This document shows positions 25,966 to 34,371 of a stretch of 64,000 nt of DNA, one piece after another (positions within the stretch are counted from its first letter, which is position 1; every line of letters starts with the position of its first letter). Made by a program: the position numbers and the translations under genes. The notes under the pieces are model-generated. The model saw only the letters and a program-made list of their open reading frames with translations. It had not been told where the DNA came from and searched no databases. Source of the DNA: Halobacteria archaeon HArc-gm2 (lineage in GTDB: Archaea; Halobacteriota; Halobacteria; Halobacteriales; Haloarculaceae); the NCBI GenBank assembly GCA_025517465.1, contig JAOPKE010000006.1, positions 1 through 64,000 on the forward strand, given 5' to 3'.

Positions 25966-26418
25966 TTACCGCTCGGTCGCCGGCGAACCGGCGCTCTCGT
26001 CGGCGGTCTCGGCGGTCTGCATCTCGCCTTCCGAGACGTAGCCGCCCTCGGCGTCGTCCCTGGCGACGTCGCCGGCCGACTGCTCGGACCAGGCCGACCC
26101 GCTGGTCGAGGACATCCGCCTTCGGGCCATGTACGTAATCGCGACGATCGCGAGGACGATCCCCATCGTGGCGAGTTTGGACCGCCCGCCGCCGCCGGAG
26201 TGGTCCTGCTGTACGGACTCCTGGCCGTGCCAGTCCTCGTCGGTCTCGTCGGCCGTTCCAGACGAGGAACCGGACTCGTCACTCGCGACCGAGACCGAGT
26301 CGGCCTCCTCACGGATAGCCTCGCGGACGGCCTGTTTCATCGGTTCCCGGAGGAGTTCGGTCGCGGCGAACCGCGCGCCTTTTCGCATCATCGCTGACGA
26401 CTTGGATTGGGGGGACAT
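25966..26418 (-). CDS. Haloarchaeal single-pass membrane protein
   Basis: 150 residues from MSPQSKSSAMM. A basic helical N-terminus (about 5-38: RKGARFAATELLREPMKQAV) is followed by an acidic Ser-rich linker, one membrane segment (about 82-97: LATMGIVLAIVAITYMARR) and an acidic Ser/Thr tail. No known domain. The N-terminal helix may bind membrane or nucleic acid. Convergent with the Bat-type gene across the inverted-repeat element. Confidence 0.65.
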   Translation of the reverse strand: MSPQSKSSAMMRKGARFAATELLREPMKQAVREAIREEADSVSVASDESGSSSGTADETDEDWHGQESVQQDHSGGGGRSKLATMGIVLAIVAITYMARRRMSSTSGSAWSEQSAGDVARDDAEGGYVSEGEMQTAETADESAGSPATER

Positions 26419-26861
26419 TGCTCCGTTCGTGTAGACGAGCCGAAACCTCAAAGAAGTCCGGGTGGCGGCTATCCCGTGTACGCCACCGGCGCCCCGTGGA
26501 GCACGCCGCCGGGCGGACGACCCGCACGCGACAGACGAACGGGCCGGCGTCCGGCCGAACTGCGTGAGGCCGGGCTCGGGAGACGATCGGAGTGAGTCTG
26601 CCGGCGCCCACGCGTCCGGGACACGCGCGTTCAGCACGTCCGGAACAGTTGGCTCAGCGGGCTACAGTTCCGCCCCTTCGACCGTCAACACGAGGAGTAA
26701 GCTCGTCTTAGGACCCTGAAAGCTTTCGTTGAACGCCAGTGTCGAACCGTCCGACGTGAACTGGTACGAAATCTGTTATAATCCGGCGAAGACGGTCGAT
26801 TTCGGGCCGCCAATGGCCGTACGGCGGCGGGTCGACGTAGCGGAAGAAAACCCATACCGGC

Positions 26862-26876
26862 AGTAAAACTTTTACT
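26862..26876. promoter_or_regulatory. Palindrome AGTAAAA-C-TTTTACT
   Basis: A perfect 7+7 palindrome around a single C, 33 nt upstream of the ATG at 26910. It coincides with where a TATA box would lie, so a bound regulator could block TBP. Operator role is inferred. Confidence 0.5.
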
Positions 26877-26909
26877 AACACACCGACAACGAACAGAGTG
26901 ACTCAATCA

Positions 26910-27257
26910 ATGTATCGCAACGGACAACACGTCGAACACAACGCCCCCCAGCAGCAGGCCCGTGACACCCGCAACTACTTCGTCAGGCACGACTTCGACG
27001 GCGCCGCGGAGCTGACGACGACGCTCGCCCACGCCATCTCCGACGTCACCGGCATCGACGTCACCGACACCGGATTCACCCTGAACGACCACGTCGACCC
27101 CGAGGCGCTGGACCGCCTCTTCGCGCCCAAACCGGACGGGACCCCACGGACGAACGGCCACCTCAGTTTCACCGTCTGGAACCACCAGGTAACCGTCTAC
27201 AGTAACGGCCAGATCGCCATCGTCCCGCCGCGCCAGTCGCCGCCGGTCCAGCGGTAG
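26910..27257 (+). CDS. HalOD1 output-domain protein
   Basis: 115 residues from the ATG at 26910; an in-frame GTG at 26898 would add four residues. The haloarchaeal output domain HalOD1 is recognisable: VRHDFDGAAELTTTLAHAIS, a central GFTLNDHVDPEALDRLF, then LSFTVWNHQVTVYSNGQIAI. The family is linked to two-component and sensory outputs; its biochemical action is unknown. A perfect palindrome just upstream suggests specific regulation. Another HalOD1 protein is at 40261-40536. Confidence 0.85.
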   Translation: MYRNGQHVEHNAPQQQARDTRNYFVRHDFDGAAELTTTLAHAISDVTGIDVTDTGFTLNDHVDPEALDRLFAPKPDGTPRTNGHLSFTVWNHQVTVYSNGQIAIVPPRQSPPVQR

Positions 27258-27619
27258 CAGCCGATTTCACTCTGCGGTCTCTCTTCTCTCCCCGTCGCGG
27301 TCACGTCACCGCTCGCGTCAGGAGCGTCTTACTTCCGGGATCGCCGTCTCCACGCCGCCTCCCACGGGCCCGTCGCGCCCTCCTGGGCCGGACGGACCGG
27401 CCGAGAAAACGTCCGTTTTCCGGGGACGGCGCCGACTACTCCGCTGAACGGTATCAGCGATTTATACAGACACCAGCAGTCGAACGGCCTGTCGACGCCC
27501 GCGGAGTACAGGCGCCACGAGCGACCGCGCGACCCGTCGCCTCCGCCTCGCGTACCCGCGGCCCGGGAAGGGAACGGCGTCGCGCGACCAGGCGATCGAC
27601 CAAGACCACGTCACTACCA

Positions 27620-28480
27620 ATGAGTCACTCCAACGACCTCGTCAGCAAGGCGATAGAGATGCAACAGGATACGATCGAGAACGGCCAGCGCGCCGTACAG
27701 CAGGCAGTCGAGTTCCCCCTGGAACAGACCGTCGAGTTCCAGAAGAGCGCGGCCGAGATGATGCTCAACGGGCTGGAACTCGGGCGGTGGGCCCAGCGCC
27801 AGGGCATCGATTTCACCAACGACGCGCTCACCACCTACATCACGACCGTCGAGAACGCGGTCCAGAACACGGAACAGGCCACCGAGTCCGGGATGGCGGC
27901 GATGCAGTCCCAGGCCCGGCAGATCCCCCAGCAGATGCAGCAGTTCCAGCCGCCCCAGTACCAGCCCGAAGCGTCTCAGTACCAGCAACAGTCACAGCAA
28001 CCACCCCAGCAGAGTCGACAGTCTCAGCAGTATCCGCGGCCCCAGCAACAGCAGCCGATGCAGCAACCGCAGTCCCAGCAGCCCCAGTCACCGCAGTTCG
28101 GCGAGCAGTCCACACAGGGGATGCAGCAGCCACAGGGCCAGCAACAGCTTCGCCAGCAGCAGCCACCGCAACAGTCCCAGCAGTACACACAGCCACCCCA
28201 GCAGTCCCGGCAATACACACAGCCGCCCCAGCAGCCCCCTGCGCAGGAGGCTCAGTCGCAGCCACCGACCAAGCAATCACAGCAACCGCCAACCCAGCTA
28301 TCACAGCAACCACCGACCCAGCCGACGCAGACACCCTCCGCGCAGACGCCGCCGGGTCAGCCGGAGTCACGGGGGCCCCAGCAGGAACCGCCGACCGACC
28401 AGCCCTCACAGTCCCCGACCGTCGGGGACCAGCGCTCCGAGCAGGAGCCCAAGACGTCGGAACTGACCCAGGAGACGTAG
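27620..28480 (+). CDS. Phasin-like helical protein with long Gln-rich tail
   Basis: 286 residues. The N-terminal ~110 residues are amphipathic helices reminiscent of phasins or other granule-coating proteins (IEMQQDTIENGQRAVQQAVE, WAQRQGIDFTNDALTTYI, VENAVQNTEQATESG). The remaining ~175 residues are a Gln/Pro/Ser/Thr-rich tail with repeated SQQPPQQ-type units in mixed codons. It might coat polyhydroxyalkanoate or other granules, or scaffold assemblies. No PHA synthase gene is in the window. Phasin assignment is tentative; the bipartite structure is certain. Confidence 0.65.
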   Translation: MSHSNDLVSKAIEMQQDTIENGQRAVQQAVEFPLEQTVEFQKSAAEMMLNGLELGRWAQRQGIDFTNDALTTYITTVENAVQNTEQATESGMAAMQSQARQIPQQMQQFQPPQYQPEASQYQQQSQQPPQQSRQSQQYPRPQQQQPMQQPQSQQPQSPQFGEQSTQGMQQPQGQQQLRQQQPPQQSQQYTQPPQQSRQYTQPPQQPPAQEAQSQPPTKQSQQPPTQLSQQPPTQPTQTPSAQTPPGQPESRGPQQEPPTDQPSQSPTVGDQRSEQEPKTSELTQET

Positions 28481-28568
28481 CCCCACCGTCCTCGCTGACG
28501 CTCCCTGCAGTCCACCGGTCGACCGCTGGCCGCGCGCAGTTGTGTGACGGCCCACCGCTTCCCAGATG

Positions 28569-28679
28569 CTTCAGTTTTCACTCGGACTGATCCGTGGTGG
28601 TGTGACGGAGCGCGCCACTGGACGCTTCAATCCTCACTCGGACTGAATCGCGGTGGTGCGACGGAGCGCACCACTGGGC
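28569..28679. repeat. Tandem 55-bp duplication with hairpins
   Basis: Two units (about 28569-28623 and 28624-28679) share cactcggactga, ggtggtg, gacggagcgc and ccactgg, with a partial third start running into the next gene's stop. The second unit has a hairpin GTGGTGC...GCACCAC. It lies 3' of both flanking convergent genes, so a duplicated bidirectional terminator is plausible. Confidence 0.6.
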
Positions 28680-28682
28680 AAT

Positions 28683-29009
28683 TCAGTCCTCCGTCCAGTA
28701 CATCAGGTCTTCCTTCTCCGACCCGCAGTTGGGACACGTGTCCGGGAGGCCGCCCTCGATGTCGCCCATCTCGCCGCACTGCGTGCAGCGCCACATCAGT
28801 TCGGCCTCGCCGAAGGACTGGCCGGACCTGGCGTGTTCGATGCTCATCCCCTCGATGTCGTCGCGAGTGGTCAGGTACACGCCGCTCTCTTCGATCCCGC
28901 GGACGGTCCCGACGGGTTCGCCCTCCTCGTTGTAGAGTGTCTCGCCGATCGAGATGCTGAGCGCCTCCGATTCGTCCTCGGCGTCGGGTTTCTCGCCTCG
29001 ACCGCTCAT
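28683..29009 (-). CDS. Rubredoxin/rubrerythrin-like zinc-ribbon protein (DUF7130 type)
   Basis: 108 residues from MSGRGEKPDAE. A PRC-barrel-like small beta region in the middle (ALSISIGETLYNEEGEPVG) precedes a two-CxxC ribbon (WRCTQCGEMG, DTCPNCGSEKEDLMYW) typical of rubrerythrin-like domains. The ribbon may bind Fe or Zn. Haloarchaea carry several such proteins of unknown role, probably in redox or stress. The next gene on the strand is an F420-dependent oxidoreductase gene 110 bp upstream, which may be transcribed together. Confidence 0.75.
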   Translation of the reverse strand: MSGRGEKPDAEDESEALSISIGETLYNEEGEPVGTVRGIEESGVYLTTRDDIEGMSIEHARSGQSFGEAELMWRCTQCGEMGDIEGGLPDTCPNCGSEKEDLMYWTED

Positions 29010-29119
29010 ACATCTCTCGTAGGAGTTGGTACCGTAAAACGTTGGCACCAAACTACTGATCAGGCGGTTCTCACGTGGGTATCGAAACCGACGAACGGGC
29101 AACGCACGAGTGGACTGCC

Positions 29120-30070
29120 TCAGCTGAAGGATGGCAGTATCTCCGACTCGTAGAACTCGAAGAAGTCCGCCTGGTTCGGACCGATCTGGTGGACGTAGAC
29201 GTGGTCGAAGCCGGCGTCGACGAACTGCTGGATCTGGTCGAGGTGGTCGTCGGCGTCGGGGCCGCAGACGACGCTCTCGGCGATCTCCGCCTCGGTGACG
29301 TCCGCCGCCAGCGCCTCGAAGTGCTTCGGCGTCGGGAGCTCCCAGCTGACGTCGCCGGGGATGGCGCTGTTGGGCCAGTGCTCCAGGGCCGTCTCCCTGG
29401 CAGTCTGCTCGTCCTCGGCGTAACAGACCGTCACCTGTCCGTAGCGCGGGCCCTCGCCCGACTCCCGGAACCGATCGACCAGGTCCTCGGCGGGCGCGGT
29501 GCTGACGAAGCCGTCGCCGAACTCGCCGGCCTTCGTCGCGGACCTGGGGCCGGTCCCCGAGACGACGACGTCCGGAGGCTCCTCGGGGAGCGTGAACAGC
29601 TTCGCGTTCTCGACGGTGTAGTGCTCCCCGCGGTGGGTGACGTTCTGGCCGGTCCAGAGCTTGCGGACGACGTCGACCGACTCCTCGAGCATCGACATGC
29701 GCTCGTCGAACGCCGGCCAGCGCTCGCCCGTGACGTGCTCGTTGAGCTTCTCGCCGGTGCCGACGCCGAAGAAGAATCGGCCCTCGAACAGCGACGCCGT
29801 GGTCGCGGTGGCCTGGGCCACGATGGCGGGGTGGACGCGGATGATCGGCGCGGTGACGCCGGTGCCGACCCGCAGGTCCGTCGTCTCCCGGGCGACGCCG
29901 CCGAGCGTCGCCCAGACGAAGGGCGCCTCGCCCTGGTTCTGGACCCACGGGTGGTAGTGGTCGGAGGCGACGGCGAACTCGAAGCCGACCTCCTCGGCAC
30001 GGACGGCGTGGTCGACGAGCGCGTTCGGACCGTGCTCCTCGCTGGAGATAGTGTAGCCGAGTTCAGGCAT
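29120..30070 (-). CDS. F420-dependent LLM-class oxidoreductase
   Basis: 316 residues from MPELGYTISSEEH; an in-frame GTG at 30079 is possible. The luciferase-like TIM barrel is clear: GFEFAVASDHYHPWV, RVGTGVTAPIIRVHPAI and FFGVGTGEKLNEHV match the TIGR03557/F420-dependent glucose-6-phosphate-dehydrogenase-like group, with the C-terminal YVHQIGPNQADFFEFY block. The coenzyme is F420 by family; the substrate is unknown. Haloarchaea use F420 in several redox steps. Confidence 0.88.
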   Translation of the reverse strand: MPELGYTISSEEHGPNALVDHAVRAEEVGFEFAVASDHYHPWVQNQGEAPFVWATLGGVARETTDLRVGTGVTAPIIRVHPAIVAQATATTASLFEGRFFFGVGTGEKLNEHVTGERWPAFDERMSMLEESVDVVRKLWTGQNVTHRGEHYTVENAKLFTLPEEPPDVVVSGTGPRSATKAGEFGDGFVSTAPAEDLVDRFRESGEGPRYGQVTVCYAEDEQTARETALEHWPNSAIPGDVSWELPTPKHFEALAADVTEAEIAESVVCGPDADDHLDQIQQFVDAGFDHVYVHQIGPNQADFFEFYESEILPSFS

Positions 30071-30172
30071 CGGGATCACTCCGTCCGGAACCTGGCGTTT
30101 CGGTGCTGTGCGACGGGTGGGTCCGTGACGGCGGCTGGCGTCGAACAGTTCGCTGGGGTCGTGACATGGGCT

Positions 30173-30247
30173 GGGTCGTCGGTCGGTGGGTCGTCGGTCG
30201 GTAGGTCGTCAGTCGGTAGGTCGTCGGTGGGTGGGTCACCAGTCGGT
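30173..30247. repeat. Five 15-bp tandem units
   Basis: Units of gggtcgtcggtcggt with point changes at 30173-30187, 30188-30202, 30203-30217, 30218-30232 and 30233-30247. On the minus strand a 73-codon frame across it would read PTDDL/PTDDP repeats, but nothing else supports it as a gene. Probably slippage in the spacer. Confidence 0.7.
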
Positions 30248-30318
30248 TCAGGTGGTGAGTTGGGGTGGTGACTCCGTGCGCAGCGGGTCGGCCGCACGGG
30301 TAGTTCGACCGCGTCGTC

Positions 30319-31014
30319 CTACGGGGCGCGGTGCTGGCGCTGGTCGCCGGTCCCGCCCTGGAGGTGGGCCTCGACGAGCCACAGCGCCTTCGACACCTCG
30401 CGCGAGACCTCGTTGAGCAGGTCCGCGGTGTCGAGGTCGCCCTGCTCCGAGACGGCGTTGATCCGGTCGTACAGGGTCGCGTCGAACCGCGCGAGGCTGG
30501 CCGCGATCGCCTCGAGCAGCGCCTGTTCGTCCGAGAGCGTCGGGGACATCTGGGGGACGTAGGACTGCTGGGCGACGACGGGTGCGGTGCCCTGGGCCCG
30601 GCCGCCGAGCGCCGTGGCCCGCTCGGCGATGTCGTCGATGAACGATTCGAGCGTGTCGGCGACGTCCTCGAACAGCTCGTGGAGCTGGTAGAAGTTCGGC
30701 CCGCGGACGTTCCAGTGGGCCGTCTTCGTCTGCATGGTGACCGCCGTGATGTCCGCGAGGACCTGGTTGAGCGCGGTGATGCTCGTCGTCCGGACCTGTT
30801 CGTCGAGATAGTTCCGCGTCGAGAACAGCCGCTGGCCCTGCTGCTGGGGCTGCCTCTGGCGTTGCGTCTGCCCGCCCTGGGACTGCATCTGCACCTGCTG
30901 CTGGGAGTGCTGTGGTTGCTGGGACTGCTGGGCGTGCTGGGGCTGCGGGGGCTGCTGGTCGTTCGGTAGCTGTTCGGACTGCTGGCTCTGGGTGGGTGGC
31001 TGTTGCTGGCTCAT
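30319..31014 (-). CDS. dps: Dps-family ferritin-like protein with Gln-rich N-terminal extension
   Basis: 231 residues. The C-terminal ~165 residues form a Dps four-helix bundle: the ferroxidase motif TAHWNVRGPNFYQLHELFEDVADTLES is well conserved (His, Asp, Glu), followed by IAERATALGGRAQGT and the final helix. The first ~62 residues are almost pure Gln/Pro/Ser, unlike ordinary archaeal DpsA. Dps proteins oxidise and store iron and protect DNA from peroxide. The tail may add self-association or DNA contact. It is one of seven Gln-rich proteins in the window. Confidence 0.88.
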   Translation of the reverse strand: MSQQQPPTQSQQSEQLPNDQQPPQPQHAQQSQQPQHSQQQVQMQSQGGQTQRQRQPQQQGQRLFSTRNYLDEQVRTTSITALNQVLADITAVTMQTKTAHWNVRGPNFYQLHELFEDVADTLESFIDDIAERATALGGRAQGTAPVVAQQSYVPQMSPTLSDEQALLEAIAASLARFDATLYDRINAVSEQGDLDTADLLNEVSREVSKALWLVEAHLQGGTGDQRQHRAP

Positions 31015-31082
31015 GGATATCGCCCGACCGCATGCCGACTACTCCGGGCGGCCGTAAGAAAGTTAGCGTCAACGACAGGTAC

Positions 31083-31427
31083 TTAGAGGGATTCCTGGTT
31101 TCCGTCTCCCTCGCCGTCCCCGCCGCCACCGTCGCTGTCGCGGTTCTCGCCGGCCATGGACCCGCCGCGGTCGGAGTACTCTTCGCGGCCCTCCGCCTCG
31201 TCCCCGACCATGTTGAGGATCGACTGGTGGATCTGGTCCTGTCCCTCGAACTCCTCGCGCCCGAGCGGACCGAGGACCTCCTCGACGGTGCTCTCGCCGC
31301 CCGAGTGCGTGACTGTCCGGTCGCCGTATTTCTCCAGCAGTTCCGCTTTCGAGATGGGATACGACTCCTGTTCGAGGTCTTCCTGCAGGTCGCCGAACTC
31401 GATCCCCATGTCGCGGTTGTCACTCAT
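31083..31427 (-). CDS. DUF5789 family haloarchaeal protein
   Basis: 114 residues from MSDNRDMGIEFG. The DUF5789 pattern is present: QESYPISKAELLEKYGDRTV, VEEVLGPLG, FEGQDQIHQSILNMVGDEA. The tail is Gly/Asp-rich. It is upstream of the Dps gene on the same strand with a 68-bp gap and may share its transcript. Its paralog is at 19276-19683. Function unknown. Confidence 0.82.
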   Translation of the reverse strand: MSDNRDMGIEFGDLQEDLEQESYPISKAELLEKYGDRTVTHSGGESTVEEVLGPLGREEFEGQDQIHQSILNMVGDEAEGREEYSDRGGSMAGENRDSDGGGGDGEGDGNQESL

Positions 31428-31650
31428 GCGAGTTGCCTCGGTCGATTTTGGTGCGGTACGGGCAAAGGAGTTGGGGTGTTGACAGCCGCGACGTTCGGAC
31501 GAGCCGTTGCACTTCCAACTCACTGTCCCCTCAGCGTCGAAAAGCCGGCGTTACTCGGGAGTATGGCGACGCATTCACCCAGTATGTTACATTGGGGCGC
31601 AGATGACCCCGTGTATAACTATTGGTCGCTGCGGCGAAGCGTCGTCCCGC

Positions 31651-32148
31651 ATGAACTCACTAGTGGTGCTCGCGTTCGACGACATGAACGGGGCCGAGGA
31701 GATGCGCGAACAGATGTACGACTTCCAGAAGCGCGAACTCATCACGCTGGAAGACGCTGCGGTCGTGGTCCGCAAGGAGAACGGCCACGCGAAGGTCAAG
31801 CAGGCCCACAGCCTCGTCGGGTCCGGCGCCCTGGGCGGCGCGTTCTGGGGGATGCTCATCGGCGTGCTCTTCCTCGCTCCGTGGCTCGGAATGGCCGTGG
31901 GCGCAGCGAGCGGCGCACTCGCGGGAAAGCTCGGTGACGTGGGAATCGACGATTCGTTCATCAAGGAGGTCAGCGAGACGATCGAACCGGGGATGTCGGC
32001 GCTGTTCCTGCTGACGCGTGACGCCAACATCGACCGGATCCAGGAGGAGCTGTCGGACGCGGAGTTCACCATCATCCAGACGAACCTCTCGCCGGACGAC
32101 GAGACCCAGCTCAAGGAGACGTTCGCGGCCGAGGAAGTCGCGGGCTGA
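31651..32148 (+). CDS. DUF1269 family membrane protein
   Basis: 165 residues from MNSLVVLAFDDM. The DUF1269 layout is clear: an N-terminal soluble part (DDMNGAEEMREQMYDFQKRE), a Gly/Ala-rich two-helix hairpin (GGAFWGMLIGVLFLAPWLG) and a C-terminal part with IEPGMSALFLLTRDA. A TATA-like GTATAACT lies near 31612-31619, about 31 nt upstream. Members accompany stress genes in many prokaryotes; function unknown. Confidence 0.85.
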   Translation: MNSLVVLAFDDMNGAEEMREQMYDFQKRELITLEDAAVVVRKENGHAKVKQAHSLVGSGALGGAFWGMLIGVLFLAPWLGMAVGAASGALAGKLGDVGIDDSFIKEVSETIEPGMSALFLLTRDANIDRIQEELSDAEFTIIQTNLSPDDETQLKETFAAEEVAG

Positions 32149-32187
32149 TCCGGTCGTGAACGAACAGCGTCCCGCCCGAGGGGACGG

Positions 32188-33543
32188 ATGAGGCTCGTCC
32201 AGGTCCTGATCCCCGAAGGAACCCGCGAGGCCGTCCTCGACGTCCTCGACGACGACGGGGTCGATTACGCCGTCTTCGAGGAAGTCGGCCGCGGCGACTT
32301 CGAGGCGATGGTCCAGTTTCCCGTCCCACCGAGCGGCGTCGAGCCAGTGATGGAAGACCTGGTCGGGGCGGGCATCCGGGAGGACTCGTACACGATCGTC
32401 TTGCCGACGGAGACGGTGGTGTCCCAGCGCCTCGCGGCGCTCGTGGAACGGTTCCCGGGGCTGCGGATATCCAGAGAGGAGCTCTACGCCCGGGCGCAGG
32501 ACCTCGCGCCGGCGAACTCGACGTTCTTCGCCTTCCTGGTGCTGTCGACGATCATCGCGACGACCGGCCTCTTGCTCGACTCCGCCGCGACCATCATCGG
32601 GGCGATGGTCGTCGCGCCCCTCATGGGCCCCGCCATCTCGGCCAGCGTCGGGAGCATCCTCGACGATCCGGACATGGCCTCTCGCGGCGTCACGCTCCAG
32701 GTATCGGGGCTCCTCGCGGCCGTCGCGACCGCCGCGGTGTTCGGCTGGTTCGTCCAGCAGACGATACTCATCCCGCCCGGACTCGACATCCGGACCATCC
32801 CACAGGTCGCAGAGCGGACGAGCCCGAACTTCCTCTCGCTCTTTCTCGCGCTCGGGTCCGGCATGGCCGGTGCGATCAGCATCATGCGGGGGGCCGGCTC
32901 CGCGCTCGTCGGCGTCGCTATCGCCGTGGCGCTCGTGCCACCGGCGGCGACGTCCGGGCTCGGAATCGCGTTCGGGCTTCCCGGGGTCGCGGTCGCCGCC
33001 GCCGTGCTCGTCGTCGTGAACCTGCTGGCGATCAACGTCTCGGCGCTCGTCCTGTTCTGGTTCGCGGGGTTCAAGCCGCTCGAGGCGGGTCGGTACGAGG
33101 GCGTTCGCGCGTCAGTGTACTCCCGGATCGTCGTCATCGCCGTCGGCATCGCCGTGCTCTCCGTGGCCCTCGGCGCCGTCACCTGGACGACGTTCCAGAC
33201 GCAGTCCTTCGAGCAGCAGACCAGGAACGAATTGCACCAGCGCTTTGCCGAAGGGAACGTCGAGGACGTCGAACTCGTCTCGGTGACCGTCGACTACGAA
33301 CCCGACGACCTGCTGCTCGGGAACGAACCGGTGGTGAACGTCCTCCTCGGCGTCTCACGAACGCAGGAGGTCCCACCCGACCTCGCCCAGCGATGGGACG
33401 ACGAACTGACGCGGGAGTTCGGGCGGGACGTCGAGGTGCGCGTCGGGTTCATCGAGGCACAGGTCTCGGAGTCAGAGCCGCCGGAGCCACCGCTCGGCTG
33501 GCCGAGCACCAGGACGCCGTCGCCCGGCGCCGCGGTGCGGTAA
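32188..33543 (+). CDS. DUF389/TIGR00341 membrane protein
   Basis: 451 residues. A soluble N-terminal domain (1-85) precedes a hydrophobic core with ATIIGAMVVAPLMGPAISASVGS and AIAVALVPPAATSGLGIAFG, the conserved DUF389 signature, and a polar C-terminal domain. It probably acts in the cell membrane; no substrate is known. It starts 39 bp after the DUF1269 gene on the same strand, so the two likely form an operon. Confidence 0.88.
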   Translation: MRLVQVLIPEGTREAVLDVLDDDGVDYAVFEEVGRGDFEAMVQFPVPPSGVEPVMEDLVGAGIREDSYTIVLPTETVVSQRLAALVERFPGLRISREELYARAQDLAPANSTFFAFLVLSTIIATTGLLLDSAATIIGAMVVAPLMGPAISASVGSILDDPDMASRGVTLQVSGLLAAVATAAVFGWFVQQTILIPPGLDIRTIPQVAERTSPNFLSLFLALGSGMAGAISIMRGAGSALVGVAIAVALVPPAATSGLGIAFGLPGVAVAAAVLVVVNLLAINVSALVLFWFAGFKPLEAGRYEGVRASVYSRIVVIAVGIAVLSVALGAVTWTTFQTQSFEQQTRNELHQRFAEGNVEDVELVSVTVDYEPDDLLLGNEPVVNVLLGVSRTQEVPPDLAQRWDDELTREFGRDVEVRVGFIEAQVSESEPPEPPLGWPSTRTPSPGAAVR

Positions 33544-33592
33544 ACGCCTCACCGAACATAGTCGCGGAACCGCGGTCGTTTCGAGGGCTGAA

Positions 33593-33985
33593 TCACCCAG
33601 TCGTGGGCCCTGGACGTTCTTCGCGGTGGGCCTTCCACCAGCCGCCCAGCGCGCCGGCCAGCGCGCCGGGAATCGCCTGGACGAACAGGGCGAGCAAGCC
33701 GACGCCCGCGACGCTGACCGCCGGGACCAGTCCGGCGAATAGCGCTCCCGCGAGCGTGACGACGGCCAGCCAGACCAGCCCGCCGAACACCGTGGCGAGG
33801 CCGCCATTGAGGGCGCCGTTCCAGACCCCCGTCACGATGTATCCGGCGATGAACCCACCGACCAGTCCGGGGACGGCCAGGAGCCAGACGGTTCCCGCCG
33901 TGATCGGGACGACCCAGACGACGAACAGTCCGAGGACGATCGCGATGACGAATCCAGTTATTACTGCGCTCCAGTTAACTCTCAT
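33593..33985 (-). CDS. DUF5518 family membrane protein
   Basis: 130 residues with four hydrophobic segments. The DUF5518 start VNWSAVITGFVIAIVLG and the Gly-rich helices (GLVGGFIAGYIVTG) are recognisable. The family is widespread in haloarchaea and uncharacterised. Convergent with the DUF389 gene with a 49-bp gap. Upstream there are about 390 bp without a gene. Confidence 0.85.
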   Translation of the reverse strand: MRVNWSAVITGFVIAIVLGLFVVWVVPITAGTVWLLAVPGLVGGFIAGYIVTGVWNGALNGGLATVFGGLVWLAVVTLAGALFAGLVPAVSVAGVGLLALFVQAIPGALAGALGGWWKAHREERPGPTTG

Positions 33986-34371
33986 AATACAAGAGACGGT
34001 ACGCTAGCGACGTCCGTAGTACAACGTTCCTTACACTATCGGTAAGCGCACGAGCAAGGCGAGAATTGAGTCCGTCGAACATATGAGACGTGCATCACAT
34101 TCTCGAAAGCATACGAGCCACATACGGTGACGAGTACGAGCCAGTTACGAGACGGGGACGACGTCGAACCGAGGGGGACGCGCGAACCACGGAACGTGAC
34201 GATGCGAGATCGATCGGTCTGCTCGATGAATCTCGGACTGCCGGCCGGTCGGATTCACCCGGATAATCTCACGTCTTCTCGCACGTACGTAGAGAATACT
34301 CGCCCGCGTCCGTCAGTCGAGAAGTGTCGGATCGGTTCAGTTTATGGACGCTCGAACCGAATTTCCGTTCT

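Noticed and set aside
30076-30297. 73-codon minus-strand frame with PTDD repeats
   Set aside because: Its repeat part is explained by the 15-bp tandem DNA repeats; flanks are low quality and it overlaps the start of the F420-dependent oxidoreductase gene.
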